Below, piece after piece: positions 11,501 to 24,196 of a stretch of 64,000 nt of DNA. The notes beneath the pieces are model-generated. The model saw only the letters and a list, made by a program, of their open reading frames with translations, was not told the DNA's origin and ran no database searches. Source of the DNA: Prunella strophiata (lineage: Eukaryota > Chordata > Aves > Passeriformes > Prunellidae). The stretch's first letter is position 1; each line of letters begins with the position of its first letter. Where the stretch lies: assembly GCA_036583965.1 (NCBI GenBank), contig JAZBQD010000013.1, positions 10,786,763-10,850,762 of the forward strand. The letters run 5' to 3'. The translations under genes and the position numbers were made by a program.

Positions 11501-11992
11501 GTGGAATGAGGACTGAAAGGTTCTGGCACACAGAACTTAGCTTAGCTCTCAAATCCACTGGTGATCACTCCTGTCCAAGTCCAGCTGTGTCCCACTGGGA
11601 TGGGAGAATTCAAGGCAGCAGTGACATCTCAAAGCAGACAAAAGGCTTGAGGTAAATGAACAGTAAATGCATTAATACAGCCCAAGGGCCAACACAACAC
11701 AGCAAAGCAGATTATGATCCCGTCCATTTCCTTAGCTGAGGGTTTGCCCTCCTGTAACCCAGGGTGTCAATCCTTCCCTGCAGGTGCAGACCAGGCCTCG
11801 GTGACAGCCCGCAGCCACATCCAGGTGGTGAAGTCCCAGGTGCAGGAGGTGAGGCTGCTGTCCCAGAAAGCAGAGACCAAATTAGCTGAAGCTCAGACAG
11901 ATGAGCTCATAAAAGCCCGAGGAGAGGACTCCTCATTGCCACAGGGTGTTCTAGGAAATACAGATGATGATCCTTACCTTCGGGAGGACTGA
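8557..11992 (+). CDS. DIABLO: DIABLO/Smac, mitochondrial IAP antagonist (complete)
   Basis: A mitochondrial intermembrane-space protein released in apoptosis, where its processed N-terminus binds IAP BIR domains and frees caspases. Six exons join in phase: 8557-8603, 9233-9347, 9537-9668, 10569-10679, 10781-10877 and 11784-11992, giving 236 residues (human about 239). Residues 1-48 form an Arg-rich, acid-free presequence. Removal at C48/A49 would expose AVPV, a valid IAP-binding tetrapeptide (human AVPI). The rest is the conserved helical dimer: [73 protein letters not shown], and the terminal YLRED. The third exon has a CAGCAGCAG acceptor, so variants with zero, one or two Gln just after AVPVVE are possible. 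The CpG promoter and 52-bp repeat lie upstream. It converges on B3GNT4. Confidence 0.97.
9910..10185 (-). mobile_element. CR1-type LINE 3' fragment
   Basis: The plus strand reads AGAATGGTTTGGGTTGGAAG, then phrases such as CCAGCCTGGCCTTGGACACT and CACAGCTTCTCTGGGCA, ending CTTGTAAAAAGTCCC. I recognise this as the reverse complement of the avian CR1 3' end, so the element lies on the minus strand. It is 5'-truncated, as most CR1 copies are, and sits in the DIABLO intron between exons 3 and 4. It is the best single clue that the genome is avian. Confidence 0.92.
10940..10993. repeat. 28-bp direct duplication in a DIABLO intron
   Basis: Two near-identical 28-bp copies start at 10940 and 10968, each containing GTGTACACTCAGGTAACACC. 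Each copy carries a CAG|GTAACA donor-like site about 80-110 bases past the true exon 5 donor at 10878. Confidence 0.85.
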
Positions 11993-12372
11993 ACAGAACT
12001 GAACCCTCAGGGTCAATCACACATGGAACAGTCCCAAGCTTTGAAGTATGGGATAATGTAAAACTGCTGAAATAAGCCTGTGATTCCATTTATTCCCCCC
12101 CCAAAAAGGATTGCTTTACAAATCAAGTATTTGGAAGGCCTCCATTTTGTTTGTAACTTACCTTGTTTGTAATACTTTTGGATTCATTTATTTAAATGTT
12201 TATCTATGCAAATGTGAAGACTGTTATCAGGGATGGCCTGGTGGTAATTGTGTCTCTGCTTGGAGGGTCCTGCTGCTCCCTTGGCGTGTTTGTGGGATCA
12301 GCCAGAGAAGTGTATTTAAAAATCCTTGTTTTTAACCTGTGAGGTAAATGATGTGTGTGAGGAGATGCCTTT

Positions 12373-12378
12373 ATTAAA
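12373..12378 (+). terminator. DIABLO: DIABLO poly(A) signal (ATTAAA)
   Basis: ATTAAA lies about 380 bases past the DIABLO stop and is followed by a GT-rich stretch. It is the common variant hexamer and the best candidate in reach. Confidence 0.5.
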
Positions 12379-14830
12379 CTGTGCAAAATCAGCTCATTGT
12401 GGGTGTATCCATTTGGGGGAGAGATTAGGCCCTGCTCTCTGTTTGAATTTAAAAGTTTTTACCCTCTGAGTTGGCAGCTGCACCAAATGACACTGAGCTG
12501 CAGTCAGGGGAAATATTTGTTCTGGAGCTGAGAACTCCCCATGGAGTCACCCAGGCTCTTGGTGCAGTTTTGTTCAGCACAGCAACTTATTTCACCCAGA
12601 ATCACCTCTGGGGGAGGTGTCCCCAGGAAGCAAAGGGGAGGTTTGATTTTCAATACATTGTAGTTATAAACAAAATTGTTTTGGCAGCTGCTGTGTACTG
12701 TTTTACAAAGCACTGAGCAAAAGAGTTTTACATATTTCAATGCTTCCCAATGCAAGTTTCAGGAAATAATCTTAATTATTTCTTTTGCAAGCTTAATGTT
12801 TCACTGCAGTTTTCAAAACCACAGGTGTCTTTCACTCTCTTCATTTCCTAACTTGACAGCTGGTATGAAATTTGCTTTGTAGAACAGCATCCACTTGAAC
12901 TTTTATCACTGATGATTGGATCCCCATCTGCCAGGTTGTGTAAGAAAACACACATTAATCAAAGGTTTTTCACCACAGATTAGCATCTCATGTATCTGTG
13001 TCAAGGTTGGTCTTCCTAAATTGAGTTGTGCCTGACCAGGAATTTTCTTACCTGCAGCATAAATGGTGTCTCATTTTGGCTGCCTTTGGAACAAATGCAA
13101 TCTCAGGTGCACAGCACTGTTCATTTATAGATTAAGTAGTAAAAAGGAAGTTAACAAACCATCTTTCCTTGCTCCTCTCTGGGTGCTGCTGTATCCAAGG
13201 AGGATGGCACAGTCTGGAATTCAGCTCGCAGGGAGCTGCCCATGTCTGCTGTGCCAAGCACAGCTCTGGGCTGGAGCATTAGAGAAAAAACCCCTGTGAT
13301 GAGAGGATTACTTGAGTGGTGGCACAGCTGAGCCCTCAGGAGCCAAATGCATCTCAGGTCAGCCTCTAACCACAACTGCTCTCCTTTGGTACCTTGTGCA
13401 GTTGAGGAACATTTGCCAAGCCCCTGACCCAAGTGCACAAACAAGTTGTGTACCTTTCAGGATGCCACAGTAACTCTACTCAGATGTTTGCATGGCACTG
13501 CCAGGAGCCTGCAAAGCCAGGAAAGTCCCTCTTCCCCTTTCAGAGCCTGCTCCCAGCCCTGCTGTGACCCCACTTCTTGTTTCACTGCACGTACTGCGCT
13601 TCCTGCCCGAGAGCTGCTCCCGCACATCCAGCCCTGACGTGACTGGAGCCAACCAGTCAGTCCAGCCAAGTCCAAGTGGGGCTGAGGAGCACAAATCACC
13701 CCAGAGCAGGGCAGGAAGGAGTCCCTCACCTGTGTCAGGAAGTGAGAGCTGCCAGCTGGGGGTTAGCTCACACACCTAAGCCCACCACAGACATGACATC
13801 ATGCTCTGTGCTCCTGAGTTTGCATTGGGAGCCATCGAGTGGATCACCACAGTGCTGGCACAGCAGCTCTCAGGGCACCACGGTGCCCACTCTGTGCAGT
13901 CTCCTCTCCAGCACCAGCAGCAGTGCCCAGAGCATTGTGCCCAGAACCTGGGGTTTGCTGCTGACACTCAGCCTTGTTTACAAAGCCAACACACCTGAAA
14001 CTACACACGCACTTTCTCAGCTACAGTTAATGAGCCCCTGTTGGAGCTGCAGCCAGAAAACACAGTAACAACTTGCACAAGACCACCCTGAGGATGGACA
14101 CCCACCAATTCTTTGAGACAAACCCCTACTCACTCCTGGCACAGAAACATCTCCTCTGAGGTGGCACCTTTGCCCCAAGAGCCTGGGTCAGCCCTGGGGC
14201 TCAGCCAGAGCTACCCCAGGTGCTCCAGAGGGCCAAGGGAGCACATCCCACCAGCAGTCCCTCAACATCCCACAGAGCTCCCACACTCTGCTCTCAGGGT
14301 CTATAGGTCAAGCAGGAACCTCCTGGCAGCACTTCCTGGGCACTTCTGAAAGCTCCAGCTCCCATCTGGTGGGGGATGGATGCTGGGCAGCTGGCACTAG
14401 AGTCAACAATTACAACAGCACAGCACAAAGGGCTCTGCTTGCTCTAATCACACACTTCCTCTTTACTCATTTGCTTGTTTTTTCCCCTAAGGCTTCCAGG
14501 CTGCTTCCTGCTCATCCACACCTCCTGCTCTAGCAGCAAGATACTGATAAGCTTCACAAAAGTACTACCAAAACTTAGTTCTATATTTGATCTTTTTTCA
14601 AATTAGCAACTCCAGCACATTCAGTTTTATCACTTTTGTGTTAATGCATCTTATCTGAACAGAGCAGAGAATAGCTCACAGAAAAAAGAAGTGGCAAGTA
14701 TCTATTTCCACTAACATTATCCTCTTTAATGCAAATACCCAGCACCAGATCTCAGCCTTCCCTGGATTTTAGGGCTCTTAGCTTTCAGAAGACCTAAGAA
14801 TATTCCCATGTAAATACTTTTCAAAACTAT
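12379..14830. other. intergenic between convergent DIABLO and B3GNT4
   Basis: Unique sequence between two convergent 3' ends. Several open frames of 60-130 codons occur (for example near 13500-14068), but none shows family similarity, consistent splice signals or codon-like bias. I see no repeat family here. Confidence 0.4.
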
Positions 14831-14836
14831 TTTATT
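14831..14836 (-). terminator. B3GNT4: B3GNT4 poly(A) signal
   Basis: Plus-strand TTTATT is AATAAA on the B3GNT4 strand, 667 bases past its stop codon. The 3'UTR would be 14831-15502. Confidence 0.6.
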
Positions 14837-15502
14837 TATACACAACATTACAACAACAATGAACCAAACACCTCCCACACAACATGGGAAGCTTCAGCCA
14901 CTCTTTCTACCACCATGATTATTCAAAACACGTGGCTCCTCACAAACTAGATCAGAAAGTGTTTGTGCTAAAGTTTCCAGTGCATGTAAACCTGTTGTGG
15001 GTTTCTGCAAAAGCCAAAGGGCTGGAGGCAGAGCCCAGTGCCCCAGATCATCATCACTGCTGTGATAAGGCCATGTATTTTTGAAGCTTTTCCTTCCCCA
15101 CTCCATTCCCTTTCTCCTGCTGTCTGGTAGGAGCTGGGGGTTGCTGCCCTGGGACAGCAGACCCAGCAGGACATACTGGCCTTTCTTCCATGCCTTCAAG
15201 TAAATTTCAAATGCTCTGTCACTCCTTAGTCATTGCTGGCTGTCCCACATGAGACTGGGTTTAGCCAGCAGTCAGACTCCAGTGCAGGTGGCACTTGTGA
15301 CTTCCCCTGGCACAGTCTGGCTGGGAAGCCACTGACCACACCCTGTGACAATTCAACTACTTCAAGTAACTCCCGACAGAAAAAACTCACTGCAAACCAA
15401 ACCACAACAGCTCCAGTGCAGTCTGTTAGTAACGGACACATTTCTACCACGACCTGGTTTTTAGTTTAAGTACCCTGTCACCAGCCACAATCCCTGGGCT
15501 CA

Positions 15503-16621
15503 TCAGTAGCTCCTTTTCCAGCCCCTGCTGTAGCTGTGTGTCACCGACACCGCACACCTAAGGCTGTCGTCCTTCACCAGCGTCCACATGATCCACATCT
15601 CTGTTGGGTTCAGTCTGTGCACAACCATCAGCTCTTTGTACAAGCACGGATCAAAAGGATTGAAAGGTCTCTGGATCCCAAAAGTCTTAAAGCCAGCGTG
15701 GTTCTTCGGGGTCACTGACATCTTTGCCAGACACATTCCCACAAACACATCATCTATGGGGAAGAGCTCCATGTCCTCTGCGGTGCTCTGGAGGCGACGC
15801 ACTGTCTCTCTAGACATCACATATCCCCCTCCTCCTGCATAGAGGGGATAGAAGGTGGCTCCATACATGGGCTCTGGAATGAAGTATTTGACCTTGGTGT
15901 TCCTGATGGGCCGGGCGTTGGCGATCACGTCCCCAACAAAGAGATCCTGTTCAGGGTCCAGCTCCTGCAGGAACTCAACGATGTTGTAAGTGTTGACAAA
16001 CACATCATCATCACCCTTCAGCACGAACCTGGCGTGCTGGCAGTCCTCCATGAACCAGCGGAGGAAATGCAGCTCCTTGAGGGTCAGGTTGAAGAAGTCG
16101 TCAACAAAATCCCACTGCAAGATGTCATCAAACTGCTGGCTCTCGTAAGCCAGCAGCTGGTGCAGGGGCTGCAGCTGGATTTTGGCCTCGGAGCGCCCCA
16201 GGAGGAACAGCAGCCTGATGGGCCTGCCCCCGATGGACGCCTCCTTCCCCCACGTGTTCCTGATGGCCACGCGCCGGTCCACGTTGATGGGGGAAGACTT
16301 GATGGCCAGCAGGAGGAACATGTCTTTGCTACACCTGGAAGGCCTCAGCAGGACCGAGAAGTTCCTGCAGTGCTTGTAGGTTAGGAAGACGCGGTGAGGC
16401 TCCGGGAGGGCGAGAGAAGAATTGGCAAAGGTCAAGTTCGGCAAACACTTGCTGTGCTCAGCGCTGTCCAGAACCGAAGGCTGCACTCTGTGATCCACCA
16501 CATCCACTTTCTGCTCTGCTGATGATGCCGCCAACTTCGCCTCCTTCTTCATGTAAAACACCCAGGCCAGCAGCGTGATTGAGAAGGTGTAAAGCGCGAG
16601 GCTTTTGATCCTGGGATACAT
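15503..16621 (-). CDS. B3GNT4: B3GNT4, beta-1,3-N-acetylglucosaminyltransferase 4
   Basis: A type II Golgi membrane enzyme that adds beta-1,3-GlcNAc to galactose in poly-N-acetyllactosamine chains. One coding exon gives 372 residues from ATG 16621 (starts [14 protein letters not shown]). The frame is open five codons further up, but those begin with GTG. A transmembrane anchor spans residues about 8-24. The glycosyltransferase family 31 features are in order: [47 protein letters not shown], the DDD metal-binding motif in [10 protein letters not shown] (residues 204-206), [17 protein letters not shown], and [16 protein letters not shown] and NFS sequons occur in the stem and at the start of the catalytic domain, with another NLT inside it. 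[12 protein letters not shown] and the [14 protein letters not shown] tail match B3GNT4 best among paralogues. It follows LRRC43 on the same strand. Confidence 0.95.
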   Translation of the reverse strand: MYPRIKSLALYTFSITLLAWVFYMKKEAKLAASSAEQKVDVVDHRVQPSVLDSAEHSKCLPNLTFANSSLALPEPHRVFLTYKHCRNFSVLLRPSRCSKDMFLLLAIKSSPINVDRRVAIRNTWGKEASIGGRPIRLLFLLGRSEAKIQLQPLHQLLAYESQQFDDILQWDFVDDFFNLTLKELHFLRWFMEDCQHARFVLKGDDDVFVNTYNIVEFLQELDPEQDLFVGDVIANARPIRNTKVKYFIPEPMYGATFYPLYAGGGGYVMSRETVRRLQSTAEDMELFPIDDVFVGMCLAKMSVTPKNHAGFKTFGIQRPFNPFDPCLYKELMVVHRLNPTEMWIMWTLVKDDSLRCAVSVTHSYSRGWKRSY

Positions 16622-16639
16622 GGCAGCATCCGGCACAGC

Positions 16640-17060
16640 ACCAGCCCCGGGCGGGCAGATGAAGAGGAGCCGTTCCCTCCCACCTGACCTGGGACCGGGA
16701 CGTGTGTCGGTGCTTCCCCTCGGTTCTCACCAGGACCCGGTGCTGCCGGTGAGGACGGTCCAGAGCCTCCGGCCCCGCCGGGGCGCGCAGACCGGGCTGG
16801 AGCCGCCGCTCCACGGTGACCCCGCACGGCAAAACCCCCGCCCTGCTCTGCGGAGCAGCCTCTCCCCTCCGCGATGCACCGGCAGCTGCCGTCCCCTCCG
16901 CGATGCACCGGGAGCTGCCGCCGCCCCCGCCCCGCCCCGCCGCTGCCGAGCCCCGCCCGCGGGCGGAGGATGCGGGAGGCTGGCACCGGCACCGGGGCAG
17001 CGTGTCCCCGGCACGCACACCCACCCTACACCCCGCACACCCCTGCCCGCTCCAGCTCCT
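16640..17060 (-). promoter_or_regulatory. B3GNT4: CpG island, presumed B3GNT4 promoter
   Basis: GC- and CpG-rich stretch immediately upstream of the B3GNT4 start codon. It contains an internal duplication of about 30 bp (16868-16920, core CTCCGCGATGCACCGG). No TATA box is seen. It lies directly past the 3' end of LRRC43, so the two transcription units almost touch. Confidence 0.65.
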
Positions 17061-17160
17061 GCAGAAGCTCAGCATTGACCACAGACCATCAGGAGCCCCG
17101 GGGCATCTCCCAGCTCTGGCGGTTCAGCTAAACCAGGCTCCACGCAGTGTTCCCGCGTGG

Positions 17161-17166
17161 TTTATT
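17161..17166 (-). terminator. LRRC43: LRRC43 poly(A) signal
   Basis: Plus-strand TTTATT is AATAAA on the LRRC43 strand, only 27 bases past the stop at 17193. It implies a very short 3'UTR ending just before the B3GNT4 CpG island. Confidence 0.65.
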
Positions 17167-17192
17167 TCCACTCATGCTTCTGTATGGACACA

Positions 17193-20100
17193 TCACTGAG
17201 TCTTCCCCACTGCCGTGGCCACGTTCTCCTGGCTCTGGGTGCTGGCTGCCAAGGGCCACCGAAGCAGCTGCATCTGGAATTGAACTGTCAGCGGCACCGG
17301 CTGGAGCTCTTGATCCTCCTCCACTTCAGCAGTGTCTTTGTTTTTTCCTTTTCCTGTGGTAAGAAGTACATTTGTCACTGTCTTGAGAGAGTAAATGATC
17401 CTAAAAGCAGCAGTATGCAAGGATGTTAGCACTGACTGGGCCTCAAGGGAAATCTATTTGAATATTATTTTGGATGATAAGCACAAAAAGCATCTTTAGG
17501 CTGGCAGTTGACCTGGGTGCAGCCTTGTTTTTTGTTGTGAAACTGCCCTAGGGCAAAAGAAAGATGCAGAAATAAATTATTTCAAGGATCCTGGAAAATC
17601 AAGTGTGAGGTAAAATGAGACCTACGTGAGACTACTTCTGAAGACATCCTTCAGTGTCTGGGCAAATGGTTCACTGGTGACAAAGCCCGCTGCCTTTCCT
17701 CTTTGAGCTGTCTGGAAGTGATCCCAATTCCTCTGAGAAGACTTATTATTTGTGTGCATTTGCTGACTAAGGGATGCAAATCAGCCTCAGCTCCCGGCTG
17801 TGAGAGTGCCAGTCCCTGCACAGCGCCACTGGCTGGACACAGGCTGAGAGTCATCCCCTGGCCCCGGGGCATGGCCATTGTCACAGCTCCAAGGGCAGTC
17901 CCCAGGTGATGTGCAAGTGTCAAACACCCCCAGAGCAGCTGGTGACTCACGGGGCAGGCAGGATGTGCAGACACTGAGCTCAGCAGGGCTCAGCAGCCCC
18001 CCACAAAAGCCACAGCTGGGGTGTTCTGGTGAGTCACAGCCATGGGACAGCGGGTGTAGCGAGCTGTGGGGCAGCTCATCTTTAGGCACTGTGGCTTTTG
18101 CACTCCTTCAAATATGCACTCAATGACCTCAGAGTGCAGCCAAGCCAGCCCCCACCTGCACAGGCACACGGGGACACCAAATTAAGCACAAATCTCTAAT
18201 TGCTGTGGGTTTCCTGCAGCAGCAGCACTTCTGTGCACACAACAGCATTTTTACCTTCGTTCAAGCTGAAGGGAAACACACCAGGGAGGGAAGGAAGGAA
18301 GAAACAACCACTGCTGAAGCTGAGCTGTTTGACAGCAGCTGCCTGCTTCACCAACAGGCTGAGTGTACATTGCAAATACACATCATCTTGTGGGGGACAG
18401 CAGTTCAATGAGTTTTCTTCTTTTCAGGTCACTAAGGGACGCCACCGACTTCTGTGAATGCAGACACAGCCCAGGACTGCAGAGCTCTCAGAGCCTCCCC
18501 AAAGATGGGGACCTTGCTGTGGGTGACAGGGCACAGGAAAGCAGCCTGGAGCTCTGTGGGTTAATTGCACTCTTAAATTTGATGCCAGAGCAGGAAAACA
18601 AAGATCCTTTGGTAGCTCTGAGCAGTGCTGGGAGGCCTGGCCCTCTCCATGCCCTCGCTGACCCACAAGCAGCTTTTCAGCGTTGGTTGGCCACCCCTTC
18701 CCTCTCCCACTTCCTCCCACTCTTGCATCACCCCTCCAATTTTTGCAGTCAGAACCAAGACTGATGGAAAAATAACCTGCAAGAGGCAGGGTGAGGTTTG
18801 CCTCTGGCAGATTAAGCAAGGCTGCTGGCTGAGCAGTGGGGAGGCAGGGGACACACCCGGTGGGGTAGGGGTGGTCTCTTGGTGGGTGACAACAGACTGG
18901 GATCTGTTCCCAGCCCTGCCATGGGCTGGCTGGGGCACCTGGGGCTGTCTGTGCATCTCATGTCCAAACCAGAGAGAACAATAATCCCCTCTGCAAAGTG
19001 CTTGGAGATGCGAGCTGGCAGTGAATGAGGAGCTCATTATGCATCCCAGGCAGCCCTTGCCCAGCTGCCCGCCCACGCCACCGCCCACATTTGGCAGCCG
19101 ACACACTGGGCAGCACTTTTCTCACCCAAAAATCTGCTTTGCCCTTCTCCCCTGGCACGGGGTGCTGTAGGTGTGTGTCCCCCAGGGCAGCTGGCAGCCC
19201 ACCCTGGCTGCTTGTGCAGACACCGACTCCTAAAGAGTCCAGGCTGTGTCTATTCTGAGAGCCCGCAGTCAATGTCTGTATTCACAGCCCGAGGCTCAGG
19301 ATGTGAGTAAGTCCCTGCTCCTGGAGCTGGCAGGGTGGCCGGGCCCTGCTCCTGTTTGCTCTCTCACACACCCCACCCTCTGTCCCGCCAGCTCCAGCCT
19401 CTGTCACCTTTGGTTTTCTGGCTGGTCCGGTCTCCTTTCTCTGCTTTGGGTTTTTTGCTCTTGTCTTTGACTTTTTTTACCTCCTGTGGAGAGAGATAGT
19501 TTCCACAGTAAGGCTGAGTTGAAACTCACTGCTCTCATCCTGTCCTGTGCCAGCTGTCATTATCTGGGTGCTGTCACTGGGATTTCAGGGGCAGGGGACA
19601 GAGGTGAGGGGGAGCAGGAGCACAGCAGAGTGGCTGCTCAGAGAAGAGAATCCAGGAAACAGAAAGTTGGTACAGCTGGTGTGTGCTGCCATGCTGAGAG
19701 ACAGCACCAGAGGAAGCACAAGTGGCTGCTTACACATTCTGGAATGGAAAAATAAACTCATCTATTTTCCTAGGCCCAGAATAAGTAGCAGAATTGGTTG
19801 CTAATATCAGCCTTAAATAACCACACCACAGTGATGGATGGTGGTTAAGCAGGGCTTATTTCAGCTCCATTTTGGGGAGAGGAGAACTAAGGGATAGATG
19901 GATGGATGGGTGGATGCCCAGGCCAGAGAGGGCATTTGCTGAACCCCAGCCTGAAGCCCTGCCCTGGCACATGCTCCTTACCTTCTCCTCCAGAACTGGT
20001 GTTTCGGGTGGTTTCTCAGGGATCAGGATCCCAAAGTCACACACAGTTGCCACCAGGTCCTCAGTGGCCAGCAGGGTCCCCAGGGTCACCCTCATGGTGC

Positions 20101-23100
20101 CCAGGGTGCTCCGAATGGGAGGGTCACTGCGGAATTCACATGATTGCTTCTTCTTCTTCTTTTTCTGCTTCTCCTTGGACATGGGGACAGGCCTCAGCAG
20201 AAGGTTGGGGTCCCTTTATCAGAGAGAAGCAACCCCAACCCAGCCCCTTGCCCACCACTGCACCCTGGCCAAGGTGTGTGTCAACAGCTGCTGCTTTCCC
20301 CCCACAGAAAGGGGGGACTTTGGGAGAGGTCTGACTCTCTGACACACCAGACTGACCCAGGAGAAGGGTCCTTGTTCTCCCATCACTGTTTTTGCAACTC
20401 AGACAGAATTTGGTCACTGTTCTCTCCTGGAATCTTACCTTTGCACCATTCTTCTTCAGTTCCTGTCCTTCCTTCTTATTTGTGACAGCATTTTCTTCTG
20501 GATCCACTGGCCACGAGAGCACCTGCCCAGAGAGAGGAGCTGGCCCAGGGTCACTGCCATCCAAGCCTGCCTCCCATCACATCCAAGGGAATGTGATGCC
20601 ACTGGCTGGGCCTCCCAGCAGCTCTTCCCCCTTCATCCAGCTCAGCCACACCCTCACCTTGTCCTCCACAACTGAGACAATTGTTCCAGCCTCCAGGTAG
20701 GACTTCAGCCCCACCAAGTCCTTGGCAATGTGCTCCTTCCTGTAGCTCCAGTCGATGGTGTCTGCCCAGGGCTGTCCAGAGGTGGCAAACACCCTTGCTG
20801 TGTAGGGACACAAAAAAGTTCAGAGGAGACCTCCCTTTCCCCAGGACCCCCAGGACACGGCTGCTGCCAGGTCATCAGTCCCAGGAACTGTGGGAACTGC
20901 CAGCCCAGCTGGCACTGTGAGGGACATCCTGGTGCCACCACAGCCCACAAAGAGCTATAAACCTGCCCTGAGACAAGGAACAGGATCCTCATTACCAGAG
21001 TGGGCCTTGGGCTCCTCTGTGGCTGCAGACTCCTGAGAGCTCTTTGTTTCTTCTGTGTCCTGAGCAGAGCTGTCTACATCCAGCGTGGCCACTGTGGGAC
21101 TCTGGTGGATTTTTGTTCCCTGGAACAGAGATGGATCTGCCTCCAAAATCCTATTCCCCAGCCCACCCTCATGGGAAGAAAGGACTTCAGTACCAGGGAA
21201 AGGGTCTGTCTGCCACAGTCAGCAGGAGGGGGGCTGTGAGTGCACTCCCACATGCAGAGCTCTGAGCTCCTCGAGAGGGATGTGGAATGTGGGCAGCTGG
21301 GACTTGTCCTCCTGGATGCAGCTACATGGGAATTCTGTCCCCAGCACTGCTGCTGCCCATGCCAGGCCCATCACCCCATAGCCTGGAGATGCAGTTCCCT
21401 CTGATGTGACCTGCCATGCTGCTTGTTTCCAGGAGCACAGGCAAGCACCAACCTCAGAGCTGTCCCCGTCCTCGAGCTCCTCTCCCTCTGCAAACTCATA
21501 GGTCACACAGTAGCTGTAGGTGATCACTGGACCCTCAGAGCCAACCTCCAGCTGCTGAAAATCTTCAGGATTAGGGAGTCCCTTCATCTCCCCAATGCTC
21601 ACAACCACTCGTGCTTCACTCCTGATCAGCTCTGAAAGGAAGACAATCCTGCCATGAAGCTGCAGCACTTCCCTTTCAAAGAGAGGAAGGAACAGAGCAA
21701 GCAGAAACCTCCAGGTCCCATGTCCCACCTGCTGGCATCCCTCGGTGCCAGCCTGTGCAAATGCTGTGACAAACCACTGCCACGTGGCGTCACTGCAAAG
21801 CCACACAAGCACCTCCTGGCTTGGCTGCTCTGCTCCTCCAACATTTGAATCTCCAAAAAGCACATCCAGCACATAAACTCATTGAGTAGGGCCATCAAGA
21901 GAGGCTTCCCATCCCGGGTGTCCCCAGCCTCCTGCTCTCACCCCAGTCAGGGATGTGCCACAGAAGTGGCACTGCTGTGTGCAGCCAGTGCAGCCCCATG
22001 TGAGCACCTTCCCCAGTACTGGTGTTCCTACTGCCACTGCCTGGGAGGGAAATGCATCATCTGAAACTAGATTGTGTCTGGGAAGAAAAGCTGAGGCAGG
22101 CCAGGGCACTGAGGCAGTGCTGGGACTGGGATGGGTTGTTCTTGGGTCTAAGGCTGAAACTACCTCACCTGTAATTACAGAGTTCAACCACAATGCAAAC
22201 CCCACTCCTGAATCACAGGGTCAGCAGGGGGGGGGCTCACCTGGCTGCCTTGCCAGCCCATGGAACTGCTGCCTCTCTTCAGGCCATATGTAGATGTCAT
22301 CAAGGATGGACAGCTTGGGCAGGCTGTCCACAAGGAAGCCTCTGTAAGTGGGGGTGAGAGCCAGTGGGTTCCCTTGGAGCAGCAGGATGCGGAGGTTCTG
22401 CAGAGTGGACACTTGGGAGACCAGCCCCTGCAGGTCTGTGAGGCTGTTAAAGCTCAGGTCAAGGGAGACAAGGTTTGGCCTAAGGAGAGAGCACAGGGGA
22501 GGATGTAAGGCAGCCAGCACCCATTTGAGGATAGAAAGATACATCCCTGGGGCAGAAACATAAATCATATTTCCCCAGCACAAACTGGGTTGAACTGAGG
22601 AAGCCAATCTGGAGGCCAGTTCCAAATTCCTGAGCCATGCAGTCCATTGCCAGTCTGCCCCACAACACAAAATCTGTCTTTAGCATCCATCGATGACCCC
22701 ACTGCACCATTTGGTGGTGGGGTCTGCACACTTCAGATCCTTACAGACTTCCAGCAGTGGCTTTGGGAAGGACATGGAAAAAGTAAACTGCCCAGGGAAA
22801 TGGAACTGTGGTGGGCAGGGTGTCAGGGCAGTTCTCCCCATTCCACATCTTGCTAAGGACCAAAACAACCTCTGGGCACGAGACAGAAGATAGCAGAGAC
22901 AGACTGCTCTGCACAGAGAGTAGGCACAAAACAAAGAAACAACTCCTCTGAATTTTCCCAAAATTTTCCCTTCTGTATTTTTCCATAAAGGGCCACCTTC
23001 ATGGTTTGAGGTCACCTGTTCACATCTGCTCATTTCCCTTTCAGGAGCCCACATTCAGCCTGTGGCATTACCAGAAATCCACAGTGAGATGCTTTTCCTG

Positions 23101-24134
23101 GGAAGGGCCACACAGCTGGTTGTAGCCCAGCCCCAAGTGCTGGAGCTCCGGGGGTGGCCGAGCACACAGGTCCTGCAGATCACCCACAGCATTGCAGCAG
23201 AGCTCCAGGACCTGCCCAGGACAGAAGGAACAACAAACACCTTGGCAACGAGCTGTTCCTGGCACCCCCTTGAGCTGTTTGGCTTTCCCTGTGCTCCCAC
23301 TTGGGAATTCCTGCCCCATCCTGCACAAGACCCTGCTCTCTCACCTTCAGAGTCCGGGGTAGGTGGGCTGAGGTTACTCTGCTGATGTGGTTGGCACTGA
23401 GGACAAGCTCCTCCAGCTGCTGGAACTGCAGCAGACCCTCATCCACCTCCTCCACCTGCAAAGAGCTGGGTTTGGCCAACTTGTCCCTGAGGCACCTCAT
23501 GGCCAGGGTGACATGGACACGCCTTCATCTGTGTGACACAGATCAAGATTAACACAACATCCTGGGGAGGCTGTGGGGAGAAGCTCTACTCTAGCTGCAG
23601 CACCTGGGAGGACCCTGGGATGGCAAGGTGTCCTTTTCCCAGGATGTTTTCCCTGACAGCAGGAAGACACAGTTTCCTGGCCTACAGCTTTATGGGCAGC
23701 AGCAGCTGCACTCACCCCCTTGTCGAGAATCCGCAGGGACTTGAAAAGGTGGAAGACTCTGGAGCCATGGAGGAGCTCGGGTGTCAGCACGGCCACCTCC
23801 CGCAGGAGCTGCTCCTGGGGGCTGCGCTCGGGGGGCAGTGCCCAGGGGCTGTGCTGGTCTCTCAGCAGCTCCAGCAGCGCCTCAGGGGTCTCCTCTCCTG
23901 GTGGCACAGCCTCCTCCTGCCCTGCTGGCTCTGCCCGGGGGCTCCTGCGGGCATTGAGGCGGGATTTGTTCTGTGGATAGGGAGAGAGGAGAAGCAGTGG
24001 CAGCCCTGTGCCATGTCCCACAGCTGTGCCTCCCAGACCCCTACCCAGCTGCCAAGGCCACAGGGGAAGTCCTGCAGCCCCAGGTGCTGCAGGTACTCCT
24101 GAAAAGCAGCTGAGACGCTGCTGGGTGCTGCCAT
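17193..24134 (-). CDS. LRRC43: LRRC43, leucine-rich repeat protein
   Basis: A leucine-rich repeat protein thought to be axonemal or ciliary; its biochemical role is not established. Twelve coding exons join in phase on the minus strand: 24134-24045, 23970-23716, 23455-23345, 23211-23072, 22479-22241, 21631-21453, 21119-20996, 20797-20658, 20522-20439, about 20173-19982, 19483-19408 and 17353-17193. They give about 596 residues (human about 656). LRRs lie at about residues 125-260: [62 protein letters not shown]. Then come [35 protein letters not shown], an acidic linker, [13 protein letters not shown], a Lys-rich segment and the terminal [14 protein letters not shown]. The start of the tenth exon (20173 or 20164) is uncertain, and the donor after the sixth exon (GTTGGT) is weak. 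The last intron exceeds 2 kb. Confidence 0.92.
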
Positions 24135-24183
24135 GCAGCCCCAGCCCTGCAGGGAATGCCCTGGCTCAGTGGCTTGTGTTCCT

Positions 24184-24196
24184 GTCGCTAGGAGAT
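24184..24196. promoter_or_regulatory. X-box-like RFX site upstream of LRRC43
   Basis: GTCGCT-A-GGAGAT fits the imperfect palindrome RYYVYY(N1-3)RRNRAC with one mismatch and lies 50 bp upstream of the LRRC43 start codon. A second partial half-palindrome, GGTGCCATGGAAC, follows at 24197-24209. RFX control would suit a ciliary gene, but this rests on motif match only. Confidence 0.4.

Noticed and set aside
16622..16636. N-terminal extension of B3GNT4 by five codons
   Set aside because: The first codon of that longer frame is GTG; the first ATG is at 16621 and gives a normal type II membrane protein.
16700..16740. GTGAGA donor-like site in the B3GNT4 CpG island, as the end of a non-coding exon
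   Set aside because: No AG acceptor with a usable tract lies between it and the start codon; the implied intron would be too short.
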